DNA of 49,869 bases from Verrucomicrobiia bacterium (GTDB lineage: Bacteria > Verrucomicrobiota > Verrucomicrobiia > JABWAM01). The notes beneath the pieces are model-generated. The model was not told the origin of the DNA. It saw nothing but the letters and a program-made list of their open reading frames with translations, and ran no database searches. The DNA lies in NCBI GenBank assembly GCA_028687435.1, contig JAQUAF010000043.1, positions 1 through 49,869 on the forward strand, written 5' to 3'. This document shows positions 16,387 to 24,483 of the stretch, piece after piece; positions within the stretch are counted from its first letter, which is position 1; each line of letters starts with the position of its first letter. The position numbers and the translations under genes were made by a program.

Positions 16387-17556
16387 ATGACTAAACGAGA
16401 GACATTAAGTCGGCAGATTGCCGATCAACTGGAGGGTGAGATCGGAAAAAGGTACCCGATCGGGAAAAAAATCGAGTCCAATGCCGCTTTGGCGGAGCGG
16501 TTCAGGGTGAGTGCCCATACCATCCGGGAGGCCATCGCCACCCTGGAGGCCAGGGGGATTCTCAGCCAGAGACATGGCAGCGGAACCTATGTAACCGGGC
16601 GTGATTCCGGTGATCGCAAGGAATCGACATCGGTGGTCGGTGTTTTTGCGGGCTCCAGCCTGACGGAGGAGATCCGGCATTTTTCCCGGCGACTGGCGGC
16701 CTGTCTGAGGGAGGAAATCCAAAAGACGCCGGATTGGGGGCTTCGGATTTATGATGATCTTGAGTATCTTCTTTCCACACCGGGATTTGAGGAGTCCATT
16801 GCCTGCCGGCAGTTGAGATCGGATATCCGGCATAATGCGTTCAAGGGGATCATCCAGATCACCGGGCCGGACGATATGAAGCGCAGGCTGTTGCCGGGAT
16901 TGGATTTGCCGTCGGTTTGTTTTCACGGCTGGAAGGTCAGGGATGATTCCTCGGATGTGGTCCTGGACCTGCAACGTTTCGGGGAGACGGCGGTTGATTT
17001 TCTCGCGAAAAAGGGGATCCGGCGGATCGTTTATTTTCATGCCTTGTTCAAGCTTGGATCGGAGGAATTGCCGGGTGTGGAGGGGTTTCGGAAGATGGCG
17101 GAAAAATGGCGGCTTCCCATGGCGCAAGTCCATTGTGTGGAGGCCCGGGGGACAAAGGGATTTCACCTGGAGGAAACCGCATATGAGAAAACCATGGAAC
17201 TTGCCGGAGAATGGGAAAGGAAGGGAGAGTGGCCGGAGGCCTTGATTGTGCTGGATGACATTGCGGCGCGCGGGGTGGCGCTGGCATTGATCCGCAAAAA
17301 CATTGATGTGTGGGACTTGCGCCGGACAGCCGATACCGGAAAACGGGCGGCATCGGGACCGCGGCTTTGCGTTTTGGCCACGGGCAATGAGGGGATCGAA
17401 CATCACTATGGCATTCCGGTGGCGCGTTACGAGTTTCCAATCCGCGCGGTGGCCAGGGAGTTGTGGCGGATTTTGAAATTGCGGATGAACGGCAAGCCCC
17501 TGCCTGGATTGCCGGTCACGCTTCAGGGCGCTTTAAAAACAGGTTTGGAGTCATGA
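16387..17556 (+). CDS. GntR-type transcriptional regulator with LacI-like sensor domain
   Basis: A 389-residue regulator. The first 75 residues are a GntR winged helix-turn-helix: SRQIADQLEGEIGKRYPIGKKIESNAALAERF, then VSAHTIREAIATLEARGIL and HGSGTYVTG. The remaining 310 residues resemble a periplasmic-binding-protein/LacI sensor, from VVGVFAGSSLTEEIRHFSRR, with FKGIIQITGPDD and a C-terminal PVARYEFPIRAVARELWRIL. Such AraR-like proteins usually sense a sugar or small metabolite. Its stop overlaps the start of the UroD-like gene (ATGA), so the two are translationally coupled, and it probably represses its own operon until the substrate appears. Confidence 0.92.
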   Translation: MTKRETLSRQIADQLEGEIGKRYPIGKKIESNAALAERFRVSAHTIREAIATLEARGILSQRHGSGTYVTGRDSGDRKESTSVVGVFAGSSLTEEIRHFSRRLAACLREEIQKTPDWGLRIYDDLEYLLSTPGFEESIACRQLRSDIRHNAFKGIIQITGPDDMKRRLLPGLDLPSVCFHGWKVRDDSSDVVLDLQRFGETAVDFLAKKGIRRIVYFHALFKLGSEELPGVEGFRKMAEKWRLPMAQVHCVEARGTKGFHLEETAYEKTMELAGEWERKGEWPEALIVLDDIAARGVALALIRKNIDVWDLRRTADTGKRAASGPRLCVLATGNEGIEHHYGIPVARYEFPIRAVARELWRILKLRMNGKPLPGLPVTLQGALKTGLES

Positions 17557-18695
17557 ATCCATTTCAATTTAATCCCGGGTCTGAACGAATCCAAACCGCC
17601 TGCAAGAGGCTGGCGGACGCCTACGCCCGCAAGCCGCAGGAGGTTGTGCCGGTTGTCGAAAACGGCGGATTTCGTTCTCCCTATTCGGTGAAGGAACGAT
17701 TTGATGACCTGGACAAAATGCTCGATCATTCGGTGAAATACGCCAACTTTCTGGCCTCAACCGACAACGATTGGCCGCCTTATCTGGATACTTATTGCAC
17801 GGTCACCATGGTGCCCGAGGCGTTTGGTTGTGAGATTGTTCTTCGCGAGGGATATGATCTGGCGGCGCATCCCGCGATTCATGACATTGAGAAAGTCTGG
17901 ACACTCAAACCCCGGCGTATGGAGGAGACTCCCACCATCCGGCGGTTGTTCGAGTGGATTGATCACGCGCAGAAAAAATTGGGGACGGAAGTTCCCTTCT
18001 GGACGGCCGACATTCAAAGCCCCTTCAGTGTGGCGGCGCAGATTGTTGACGCGCAGGAGTTGTTTGCCGCCTGCATCGAGGCGCCCAAGACGGTTCATCA
18101 TCTTTGCCGCATGATCACCGATTACAGCATTGAATTCATGCGAAAACATCTGGCGCAGATGGAAAACGCCGCGTTTCCGGGGAGGAATTTTCCAAGCATC
18201 CCCGGATTGTCCGGCATTTGCATTGCCGACGACACCCCGCTGGTCATGCTCAATCCGAGGATGTACCGTGAGTTTGCCTTTCCGTACAATGCGGAATTGG
18301 GCAGGGCTTTTGGCGGCATTTATCTTCATTCCTGCGGCAATTATCGTTGCAACCTGGATAATCTGCTGGATCTGCCCGACCTTCGCGCCATCCAGGTCCA
18401 CGCCGGTCCCGGGGAGTTTCCCCTGCCCGCCAGCGCCGCGGAGGACGATCCCTTCAATCGCGCCCGCCAAAAGGCCGCTTGTTTTGTGGACGCCAACGAT
18501 GTCACGCGGGGCGACAGGTACAAGGACCGCCCCAAGGCCCATTATGAGGAATATGTTCTTCCCCGACTGAAACAAGGGGACATGACCGGCATTATTTTGC
18601 AGAGTTGCGGAATCGGAGGGGACATTCCCGATGTTGAAACCGCCCTTCGCTGGACGCGGAGCCGGTTGCAGCCGGGCCGCAAGGGTGGTGGATGA
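17553..18695 (+). CDS. Uroporphyrinogen decarboxylase-like protein 1
   Basis: A 380-residue member of the UroD/MtaA/CmuA superfamily. True heme-pathway UroD uses conserved arginines at its N-terminus (RPVW..RQAG-type) that are not seen here. The C-terminal LHSCGNYRCNLDNLLDLPDL (about 256-275) has the His-x-Cys pattern used to bind zinc in the methyltransferase branch (MtaA/MtbA), which moves methyl groups between corrinoid proteins and thiols. Other landmarks are FWTADIQSPFSVAAQI and ICIADDTPLVMLNPRMYREF. It is coupled to the GntR gene by an ATGA overlap. A role in methyl transfer or decarboxylation of an inducing compound is inferred; no corrinoid protein is encoded nearby. Confidence 0.85.
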   Translation: MNPFQFNPGSERIQTACKRLADAYARKPQEVVPVVENGGFRSPYSVKERFDDLDKMLDHSVKYANFLASTDNDWPPYLDTYCTVTMVPEAFGCEIVLREGYDLAAHPAIHDIEKVWTLKPRRMEETPTIRRLFEWIDHAQKKLGTEVPFWTADIQSPFSVAAQIVDAQELFAACIEAPKTVHHLCRMITDYSIEFMRKHLAQMENAAFPGRNFPSIPGLSGICIADDTPLVMLNPRMYREFAFPYNAELGRAFGGIYLHSCGNYRCNLDNLLDLPDLRAIQVHAGPGEFPLPASAAEDDPFNRARQKAACFVDANDVTRGDRYKDRPKAHYEEYVLPRLKQGDMTGIILQSCGIGGDIPDVETALRWTRSRLQPGRKGGG

Positions 18696-18723
18696 AATTT
18701 ACATTGATGGACAGGATATTTCC

Positions 18724-18816
18724 GATTGGGGTCAACTCTCAACACTCAACATTTGGCTGGGGGGTGCATGGAAAGAGACCATGATGTCTGTTGAGTGTTG
18801 AGAGTTGACCCCAATC
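18724..18816. repeat. Perfect inverted repeat with 28-bp arms between two UroD-like genes
   Basis: Arm 18724-18751 is the exact reverse complement of 18789-18816, with a 37-nt spacer. The arms contain 7-bp-period units (TCAACTC, TCAACAC, TCAACAT). In RNA it would form a very stable stem that ends 9 nt before the ribosome site of the second UroD-like gene. It may stabilise the upstream message, attenuate the downstream gene or be a mobile repeat. Confidence 0.85.
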
Positions 18817-18836
18817 CAACCCATTAGGAGAAAAAA

Positions 18837-19985
18837 ATGAATCAACGAGGATTGTTTTTTGCGAGGATGGAGGGGAGTGCGGTTGATCGTCAGCCGTTTT
18901 TTCCGGACATTTCCGATTGGTACAAGGCCCGGCGGACTCCGCCCGGGGAACCGCAGAAATTCAACACCGGCGAGCTTATTCCGGATGGGATCGATTTTCA
19001 CAAAGTTTGCCTCGACATGCCCGCCGAATGGCAGTCGTGGTCTTATCTGGATTTTTATCGCAATTTCAACTGGGGATTGCCTGTCCACATTTACGACTGG
19101 CTGATTTCCAAGCCGCAGGGATACCGGCTTGATTACAAGGAGGATGCCGATGGCCGCGAATGGGTTTGGGATACGCCGCGGGGGAAACTGGTCAAGAAAC
19201 AAAAAATGGCGGCGGACGGCAGCTTTGTCACGGTCAAGCATCCGGTGGAAACACCGGAGGATTTCAATGCGTTGGAATTTGCGGCCACCCACACGGAATT
19301 TGCCGCTGACTTTGACCGGGTGAACGATGTGCTGTCGAAAATTGGAGGGCTGGGTGTGGCGGATCTTGTCATCTGCCGATCTCCGTTTGGCAAGCTGGTG
19401 CAGGAATACGCCGGGTTTGAGCAAACGGTGTTCTGGCTGGCGGACGATCCTCAAATGGTGCGGGATTACCTGGCGTTTCAGGAGGAGATCGATTTGAAGG
19501 TCATCAGGCTGGCGGCTCAAACCGCGGCCCGTTTGGTGATCATCAGCGATCATGCCGACGAGCAGTTGATCAGCCCCAGGTGGTATTCGGAGTATTGCAT
19601 GCCCTTCTATCGCAAGGCGTGCGACATCCTGCATCGAAACGGCAAGTTTGTGTCCACGCATCTGGATGGCAACATCCGCGGATTCTTTTCCCTGTTGAAA
19701 GACACCGGTTTTGATTTGATGGACGGATGCACGCCGGCGCCCATGACCAATTACCGTCCCGAGGAACTGGGGAAGGCGTTGGGACCGAAACAATGCGCCT
19801 TTTGCGGAGTGCCCTCGACGCTTTTTGCCCAGAACACCCGCGATGAGGAGATTCTCGAAAGCGCCAGGACCATTTGTCGCGGGCTTGGGGACAAGGTCAT
19901 TCTCAATGTGGGCGATGTGCTGCCCGCCAACGGCAACATCCGCCAGGTCATCCAGGTGGGCAAGTGGTGCGGGGAGGAAGGCTGA
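18837..19985 (+). CDS. Uroporphyrinogen decarboxylase-like protein 2
   Basis: A 382-residue UroD/MtaA-superfamily protein starting at ATG 18837, with AGGAG 6 nt upstream. It has the barrel landmarks LVICRSPFGKLVQEYAGFEQ and DLKVIRLAAQTAARLVIISDHADEQ (an active-site type Asp/His pair), then PRWYSEYCMPFYRKACDILHR and VSTHLDGNIRGFF, where methyltransferase relatives carry the His of their zinc site. The Cys of HxCG is replaced by Asp (HLDGN), so it may not bind zinc in the usual way. It follows UroD-like 1 by 141 bp, across the 28-bp-arm hairpin, and is probably in the same GntR-controlled unit. Confidence 0.83.
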   Translation: MNQRGLFFARMEGSAVDRQPFFPDISDWYKARRTPPGEPQKFNTGELIPDGIDFHKVCLDMPAEWQSWSYLDFYRNFNWGLPVHIYDWLISKPQGYRLDYKEDADGREWVWDTPRGKLVKKQKMAADGSFVTVKHPVETPEDFNALEFAATHTEFAADFDRVNDVLSKIGGLGVADLVICRSPFGKLVQEYAGFEQTVFWLADDPQMVRDYLAFQEEIDLKVIRLAAQTAARLVIISDHADEQLISPRWYSEYCMPFYRKACDILHRNGKFVSTHLDGNIRGFFSLLKDTGFDLMDGCTPAPMTNYRPEELGKALGPKQCAFCGVPSTLFAQNTRDEEILESARTICRGLGDKVILNVGDVLPANGNIRQVIQVGKWCGEEG

Positions 19986-20058
19986 AGGTTGACATCGTGC
20001 GCATCCGCGTGAGTGAGGCTTGGTTTAATGTTCGGAAATTTCAATGTTGGCTGGGAAA

Positions 20059-20123
20059 GGCGGTGCAGGAGCCCCGCCCTCCATTTTATGCAAGATAAAG
20101 GAGGGCGGGGCTCCCGCACCGCC
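20059..20123. repeat. GC-rich hairpin repeat, copy C
   Basis: A 65-bp inverted repeat of the family, with outer GGCGGTGC/GCACCGCC ends and a short variable loop (ATTTTATGCAAGATAA region). It sits between the convergent UroD-like 2 and AraC genes and could terminate transcription from both sides. No terminal inverted repeats or tail sequences are attached. Confidence 0.85.
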
Positions 20124-20132
20124 TGTTGAGTT

Positions 20133-20202
20133 TCAGCGTCGAGCGCTTGTCTCGCCGTAGCTCCGCAGAGCGGAGGCGGATCGAGCATCGAGCATCGAGC
20201 CG
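20133..20202. repeat. Dispersed repeat with 7-bp-period array, also at 34610
   Basis: The stretch CTTGTCTCGCCGTAG, then GGAGGCGGATCGAGC, recurs with changes at 34612-34677. Three exact ATCGAGC heptamers lie at 20180-20200. The repeat forms the 3' end of the AraC reading frame. Confidence 0.65.
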
Positions 20203-21185
20203 TCGTCCCGCCGTGGCGGGAGCGCGGCTTCATTTGGGATGTTTCCCAGTTGTTTGCGGTAAGCCTTTGGGGAGCATTGGAAGGATTTCTGAAACGCGTC
20301 GTAGAAGGAACTCAGCGTGCCGAATCCGCTTTCCGCGGCCACCTCGATCACTTTTTTGTCCGTGCCGGCCAGAAGTTGCTTGGCGTGGAACAGGCGGTGG
20401 AGGGTGATGTACTTGAGCAGACTGATGCCGCACGTTTTCTGGAACAGGTTCATGGCATAGTTGGGATGAAGATCAACCGCCCTGGCGATGTCGGCGATTC
20501 GCAGCCGTTGATCGTAATGCAAGGCCACATGGCCGGCGATCCGCTGGACGTGGTGCGCACCCCGAAGCGCCGGGGAATTCCGGGTTTCTTTTTCAAGGTT
20601 TGCCCGGTCGAATGCCTGGGCGCGATTGGCTTCATGAAGAACAAACCGGCGCAAACGGGCTTCCATTTCGAGACAGGCGATATGGGTTTGTTCCGTTGTC
20701 GCAGCGCGCAAATCCTCGTGGATTTGGCGCAAAAATTCCTCGTCAAGAGAATGCGGCGCCTGATCGATAAACAGCCGCCCCTTGAAGAGCGACTTCATGA
20801 ACCATTCAGGCAGGCGCAGGTGAAACAGCCACGAAAGCGGCATCGAAAACCAATAGCAATATCCCGCGCGTTTGAGCGAGACCAGCCGATGAGGCACCGC
20901 CGCCCAGAAAACAGCCAGCCGGCGGGACGGCACCAAAATGCGGGAACCGGCCATCTGGTAAACCATGGTGCCTTCCGATAGAAAATTCACCTCCACTTCG
21001 TCGTGTTGGTGGATGGAGGGCATAACCGCGGGACGACGATATTCCGTGCCGAAAGCCGTGCCGCCAAAAGCGGTTTGGTGCGACGAAGGGGAAGCTGTTC
21101 GCCAGACCGGCTTCCAATGGATGCTGTCTTTTTGATCGGCCATGATGACGGCGGGATCATAGGCGGCAACCCCGGCTTTTTCCAT
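20133..21185 (-). CDS. AraC-family transcriptional regulator
   Basis: A 350-residue regulator (336 from ATG 21143). The cupin sensor has MPSIHQHDEVEVNFLSEGTM and PSRRLAVFWAAVPHRL. The DNA-binding half runs from VQRIAGHVALHYDQRLRIADIA, with HPNYAMNLFQKTCGISLLKYI and VIEVAAESGFGTLSSFYDAF, closing with FQCSPKAYRKQLG. The last 25 or so residues (SMLDARSASALRSYGET) are not part of the fold: they are translated from a dispersed repeat (20133-20202). It faces the GntR/UroD unit convergently and is divergent from the pseudopilin remnant and DUF4091 gene, which it may control. Confidence 0.9.
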   Translation of the reverse strand: MEKAGVAAYDPAVIMADQKDSIHWKPVWRTASPSSHQTAFGGTAFGTEYRRPAVMPSIHQHDEVEVNFLSEGTMVYQMAGSRILVPSRRLAVFWAAVPHRLVSLKRAGYCYWFSMPLSWLFHLRLPEWFMKSLFKGRLFIDQAPHSLDEEFLRQIHEDLRAATTEQTHIACLEMEARLRRFVLHEANRAQAFDRANLEKETRNSPALRGAHHVQRIAGHVALHYDQRLRIADIARAVDLHPNYAMNLFQKTCGISLLKYITLHRLFHAKQLLAGTDKKVIEVAAESGFGTLSSFYDAFQKSFQCSPKAYRKQLGNIPNEAALPPRRDDGSMLDARSASALRSYGETSARR

Positions 21186-21200
21186 AAAAAAGGAATCTTA

Positions 21201-21314
21201 GGATTCCGGAAAAAAACGTGAAAAAAGAGGAGGAATTCCAGGAGCTTTTTTGATAGACTGCCAATATGAGGCTTTCGGAATCGGGTTGGATGGGGTATGG
21301 TGGATGGCGTCATG
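21201..21314 (+). promoter_or_regulatory. Conserved pseudopilin leader, copy 1
   Basis: GGATTCCGGAAAAA (21201) is followed exactly 32 bp later by GAATTCC (21233), then by GCTTTCGGAAT, TGGATGGG and two in-frame ATGs. The same series precedes the pseudopilin gene at 24466, where it is split by an inserted element. The similarity covers both non-coding leader and first codons, so it may hold promoter and translation signals shared by pseudopilin paralogues. Confidence 0.6.
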
Positions 21315-21476
21315 GACAGCAATTCGGGCGGGGGATATACCTATAATTGCGCTTCGTTCAGGCATGGCCGTGGCGCGATCATGCTTTTTGGCGATGGTCA
21401 TGTGGCTTGGAAGGATATCATGGCGTGGATCAACAACGAGAACAACATGTGGTACACCGGTTTCACCAGGCCATGA
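21297..21476 (+). pseudogene. Pseudopilin remnant: start and tail joined by internal deletion
   Basis: A 59-codon frame. Its first six codons (MVDGVM) match the start of the pseudopilin at 24466 (MLNGAM). It then passes directly into a typical pseudopilin C-terminus: SFRHGRGAIMLFGDGHVAWK, with the H-x(n)-DG-H motif, ending NMWYTGFTRP. The prepilin cleavage site and hydrophobic helix, normally next to the start, are absent, as is the whole middle. The simplest explanation is loss of roughly 200 codons. A stable product is unlikely. Confidence 0.7.
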
Positions 21477-21514
21477 GGCGCGACGGAAGACCGGATTAAC
21501 AATGGAGGAAAATG

Positions 21515-24070
21515 ATGCGTTTGACAATCAGTCGTTTGGACGGGTGGTGGTTTTTCAGCTTGGCGGTTTTGTTGGCCGTTGCGCATGGGGCATGGGCGGA
21601 GGAAAAAATTCAACCGGCTGCCGGGAGCGAAAACGATGCCGTCAATCTGGCAAAGGGACGGCCTTGCGTGTTTGATCCCGCCCCAAATTACAAGCTTTGC
21701 CAGGATGCCGATGACTCCCGCCAGCTTACAGATGGAACGGTTTACAATGGTGCGGAATTGTTTTGGGTTCAAAAATCGACCGTAGGATGGGAGGGGGTTC
21801 CCCAGGCATTGATTACCGTGGACTTGGGCGGGGTGGCGCCGATCGGAGAAGTGGCTTTTCGGACGGCTTTTGACGGTCCCCGAAATGTTTTTTGGCCCCG
21901 TTCAATCAAGGTGTTTGTAAGCGAGGATGGAAAGAAATATTTTCTTGCCGGAGACATGGTGGATCCCCTGTGGCCGGACGAGTTGCCGCCGGAACTGGCG
22001 CCTTTTGGGGAAAAACAACGCCAGGTTCGGCATCGTTACACCGCCAGACTGAACGCCCGGGGCCGCTATGTTTGTTTTGCCGCGCGGAGCCGGCGGAGAT
22101 ATGTTTTTTGCGATGAAATCGAGATTTATCGCGGGCCGGATGCCTTGCTGGAAAAACCAGCCGCTGGGAAAAAAAACGGCGATGTGAAGAAGTATTTGAA
22201 AAGGTCGTATGTAAGAGACAATGTGGCATATGTTCTATTGAGAGACATCGAGGCGGTTCGCCGCGCTTCTGAAAACTTGACGGCGGAGGAAAAGGCGCGT
22301 GTGGTGAAAAAACTGGCTTCTCTCAAGAAACAGACGGAGGCTATGGATTTTGATTGTTTGACTGATGAGACCAAGGCTGTCACGCCATTGAATGACATCC
22401 ACCGGGACGTTTTGCGAATGCACGCGGAGGTTTTGCGAATGAAAAAATATCCCTTGCTGGCGGCATGGCATAAAAATCGCTGGGATCCGCTGGATGCCAT
22501 GGAGACGCCGTCCGCACCGCCGGGCCGGATGCCTCCGTTGAGTGTGGAGATGATGGACAATGAATATCGCGCGGAAGTTGTGAACCTGACCAATGCCGGC
22601 GCTGAAGACATGGAGGCAGAGGTGTCCTTTGACGGATTGCCGGGCGGAGCGGCGCCTGAATATATCGCGGTTCATCAAGTGGAGTTTGTGGGGACCCAGG
22701 AGGGGAAAATGATCGCCGATCCGTTGGTGAAGGCGAAAAGGAGCGAAAAAGGTTATGAGGTGGCCATTCCATCCGGCATGACGCGGCAGTTATGGCTGGC
22801 CTTCAATCCGCGGGGAGTCAAGGCGGGGAGGTATGAGGGATTTTTGCGGGTGAAGGCCGGGAAGGAATCCATGTTGAAAATTCCATTAAACGTCATATTG
22901 CATCCATTCCGGTTTCCTGATCAGCCGCGGTTGTCGCTGACCCTGTGGGATTACACTGACATTCTTTATCCGGAATTTAAAAACACCCAGACCGGGAGAA
23001 ATGTGAAACTGGCCATTCAGGACATGAAGGAACATTTTGTTGACACGCCGTATGGGCATCGGAGCAGCGCCTGCTGGCCTGAAAAAGGGGATTTTGACGC
23101 CGAGGGCAATTTAATCAAGCCCCTGCGGACCGGCGGATTCGATGACTGGGTTGCGAGATGGAAAGGCGCCAGGCGGTTTCATATTTATACAGGCAACGAC
23201 TTGAAAGACTTTTGTGGAGAGCCGATGGGGACGCCGCGCTTTGAACGCATGGTGGGGCAGTGGGCGGCGGCTTTCGTAAAACACGCCCAAACCCGCGGCG
23301 TCAAGCCGGAGCAGATCGCCATGCATCTTTACGATGAACCTTTAAAGGATGAACAGTTCAAGATGAATGCCATTTGGGGAAGGGCCATCAAGGCGGGCGC
23401 TTCGGAGATGCTGCTTTTTACCGACACCTCCTCGTTCAAAAAACCGAGTGAGGCATTCAAGGAGATGATTGGCGTCCACGATATCATTTGTCCTGGCTTG
23501 CCGGATGTCGGCGGGATAACGGATGCCGTCCGGGAGATCGCAAAGCCGGAGAAAAACAATTCCAAAATATTCTGGCTTTACAGTTCATACGGTCCATCCC
23601 GTTTGTTTGATCCGCATTATTACCATCGCCTGCAGGCGTGGCATTGCTGGCGCGATGGCGCGGTGGGAATGGGATTTTGGAATTATTGGAATTATTACAA
23701 GACTAAAAATTGCACGGCTTGGAATGAATTTGCCACTCACGAGGAAAGCTTTGGTGTGGGATATGTCACGGCGGACGCGGTGGCCAGCGGCAAACATTGG
23801 GAGGCCATTCGGGAGGGGGTGGAGGATTATGAGTATCTTGGCATGCTTTCAGACCGGGTTGCGGAACTCAAGAAGAGAGGAATTTCCTCCGATGACTTGC
23901 GGAAAGCGGAGTGTCTGTTGAATGTTCTGCCGTCCGAAGTGGCCGGAAAATTTGATTGGAATATTGTGAGATGGGCTTTTGAAAAGGACAGAATGTCCGC
24001 GGACCAGGGGCGGATCCGGGTTTTGCGGGCCATGGAGAGACTGGGGGAAAGCGAAAAGATTAAAAGATGA
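21515..24070 (+). CDS. Secreted DUF4091 protein with N-terminal discoidin-like domain
   Basis: An 851-residue exported protein, probably a glycan-active enzyme. ATG 21515 has GGAGG at 6 nt; ATG 21512 is too close to it. A signal peptide (MRLTISRLDGWWFFSLAVLL to about 28) is followed by a discoidin/F5/8-like carbohydrate-binding region (NLAKGRPCVFDPAPNYK, then QLTDGT and ITVDLGGVAPIGEVAFRTAF, 43-160). After an alpha-helical linker and a beta-sandwich comes the long catalytic-looking region (LTLWDYTDILYPEFKNT) and the DUF4091 end GFWNYWNYYKTKNC to WEAIREGVEDYEYLGML. The family is common in Lentisphaerota, Planctomycetota and gut Bacteroidota. The AraC gene upstream may control it. Substrate unknown. 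Confidence 0.85.
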   Translation: MRLTISRLDGWWFFSLAVLLAVAHGAWAEEKIQPAAGSENDAVNLAKGRPCVFDPAPNYKLCQDADDSRQLTDGTVYNGAELFWVQKSTVGWEGVPQALITVDLGGVAPIGEVAFRTAFDGPRNVFWPRSIKVFVSEDGKKYFLAGDMVDPLWPDELPPELAPFGEKQRQVRHRYTARLNARGRYVCFAARSRRRYVFCDEIEIYRGPDALLEKPAAGKKNGDVKKYLKRSYVRDNVAYVLLRDIEAVRRASENLTAEEKARVVKKLASLKKQTEAMDFDCLTDETKAVTPLNDIHRDVLRMHAEVLRMKKYPLLAAWHKNRWDPLDAMETPSAPPGRMPPLSVEMMDNEYRAEVVNLTNAGAEDMEAEVSFDGLPGGAAPEYIAVHQVEFVGTQEGKMIADPLVKAKRSEKGYEVAIPSGMTRQLWLAFNPRGVKAGRYEGFLRVKAGKESMLKIPLNVILHPFRFPDQPRLSLTLWDYTDILYPEFKNTQTGRNVKLAIQDMKEHFVDTPYGHRSSACWPEKGDFDAEGNLIKPLRTGGFDDWVARWKGARRFHIYTGNDLKDFCGEPMGTPRFERMVGQWAAAFVKHAQTRGVKPEQIAMHLYDEPLKDEQFKMNAIWGRAIKAGASEMLLFTDTSSFKKPSEAFKEMIGVHDIICPGLPDVGGITDAVREIAKPEKNNSKIFWLYSSYGPSRLFDPHYYHRLQAWHCWRDGAVGMGFWNYWNYYKTKNCTAWNEFATHEESFGVGYVTADAVASGKHWEAIREGVEDYEYLGMLSDRVAELKKRGISSDDLRKAECLLNVLPSEVAGKFDWNIVRWAFEKDRMSADQGRIRVLRAMERLGESEKIKR

Positions 24071-24154
24071 AAACAGAGCCATCGTCGAAGCGCGGATCGT
24101 TTTCTCTTTTCCAAATCCATTAATGAAGCCAACGAAGGATGAAAAGAAATATTG

Positions 24155-24483
24155 GGATTCCGGAAAAATGCGCGGAAAGGGCGGAAGAATTCCAAACACA
24201 GCCATCCCATAATTTCGTGAAACGGCCAATTTTTCATTTTTGTTCAGAGGAGAAGGAAGCAAAATGCCAAAAGCTGAGATTAAGAATCCTGAGATTGCTT
24301 CACCCCCCTGTTGCCCTGGGTTCGCAATGACATTTTAGGAGGTCATTGCGAGGTTTGGGAAAAAGGGACCGAAGCAATCTCTGAAAAATTATGGGATGGC
24401 TCTGAATTCCAAAAGTGCTTTGAAAACTGTAAAAATGCAGCTTTCGGAATTGTGCTGGATGGGATATGTTGAATGGTGCCATG
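24155..24483 (+). promoter_or_regulatory. Conserved pseudopilin leader, copy 2, interrupted
   Basis: The same blocks as at 21201-21314: GGATTCCGGAAAAA at 24155 and GAATTCC at 24187, again 32 bp apart. The sequence then resumes at 24404 with GAATTCC, GCTTTCGGAAT and TGGATGGG. The 208-bp element between 24197 and 24404 explains the gap. Confidence 0.6.
24197..24404. mobile_element. 208-bp MITE-like element in the pseudopilin leader
   Basis: The ends form 19-bp inverted repeats with one mismatch (CACAGCCATCCCATAATTT at the left; its complement at 24386-24404, with CAG for CAC). AATTCCAAA stands on each side (24188-24196 and 24405-24413), a perfect 9-bp target duplication. Inside are two nested palindromes: GAGATTGCTTC/GAAGCAATCTC and CGCAATGAC/GTCATTGCG (arms near 24309 and 24343). 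No reading frame of interest. Comparison with leader copy 1 shows that the site without the element exists. Confidence 0.85.

Noticed and set aside
17553..19985. Heme biosynthesis role (hemE) for the UroD-like genes
   Set aside because: They lack the N-terminal arginine pattern of true UroD, have methyltransferase-type His/Cys sites, and are not near other heme genes.
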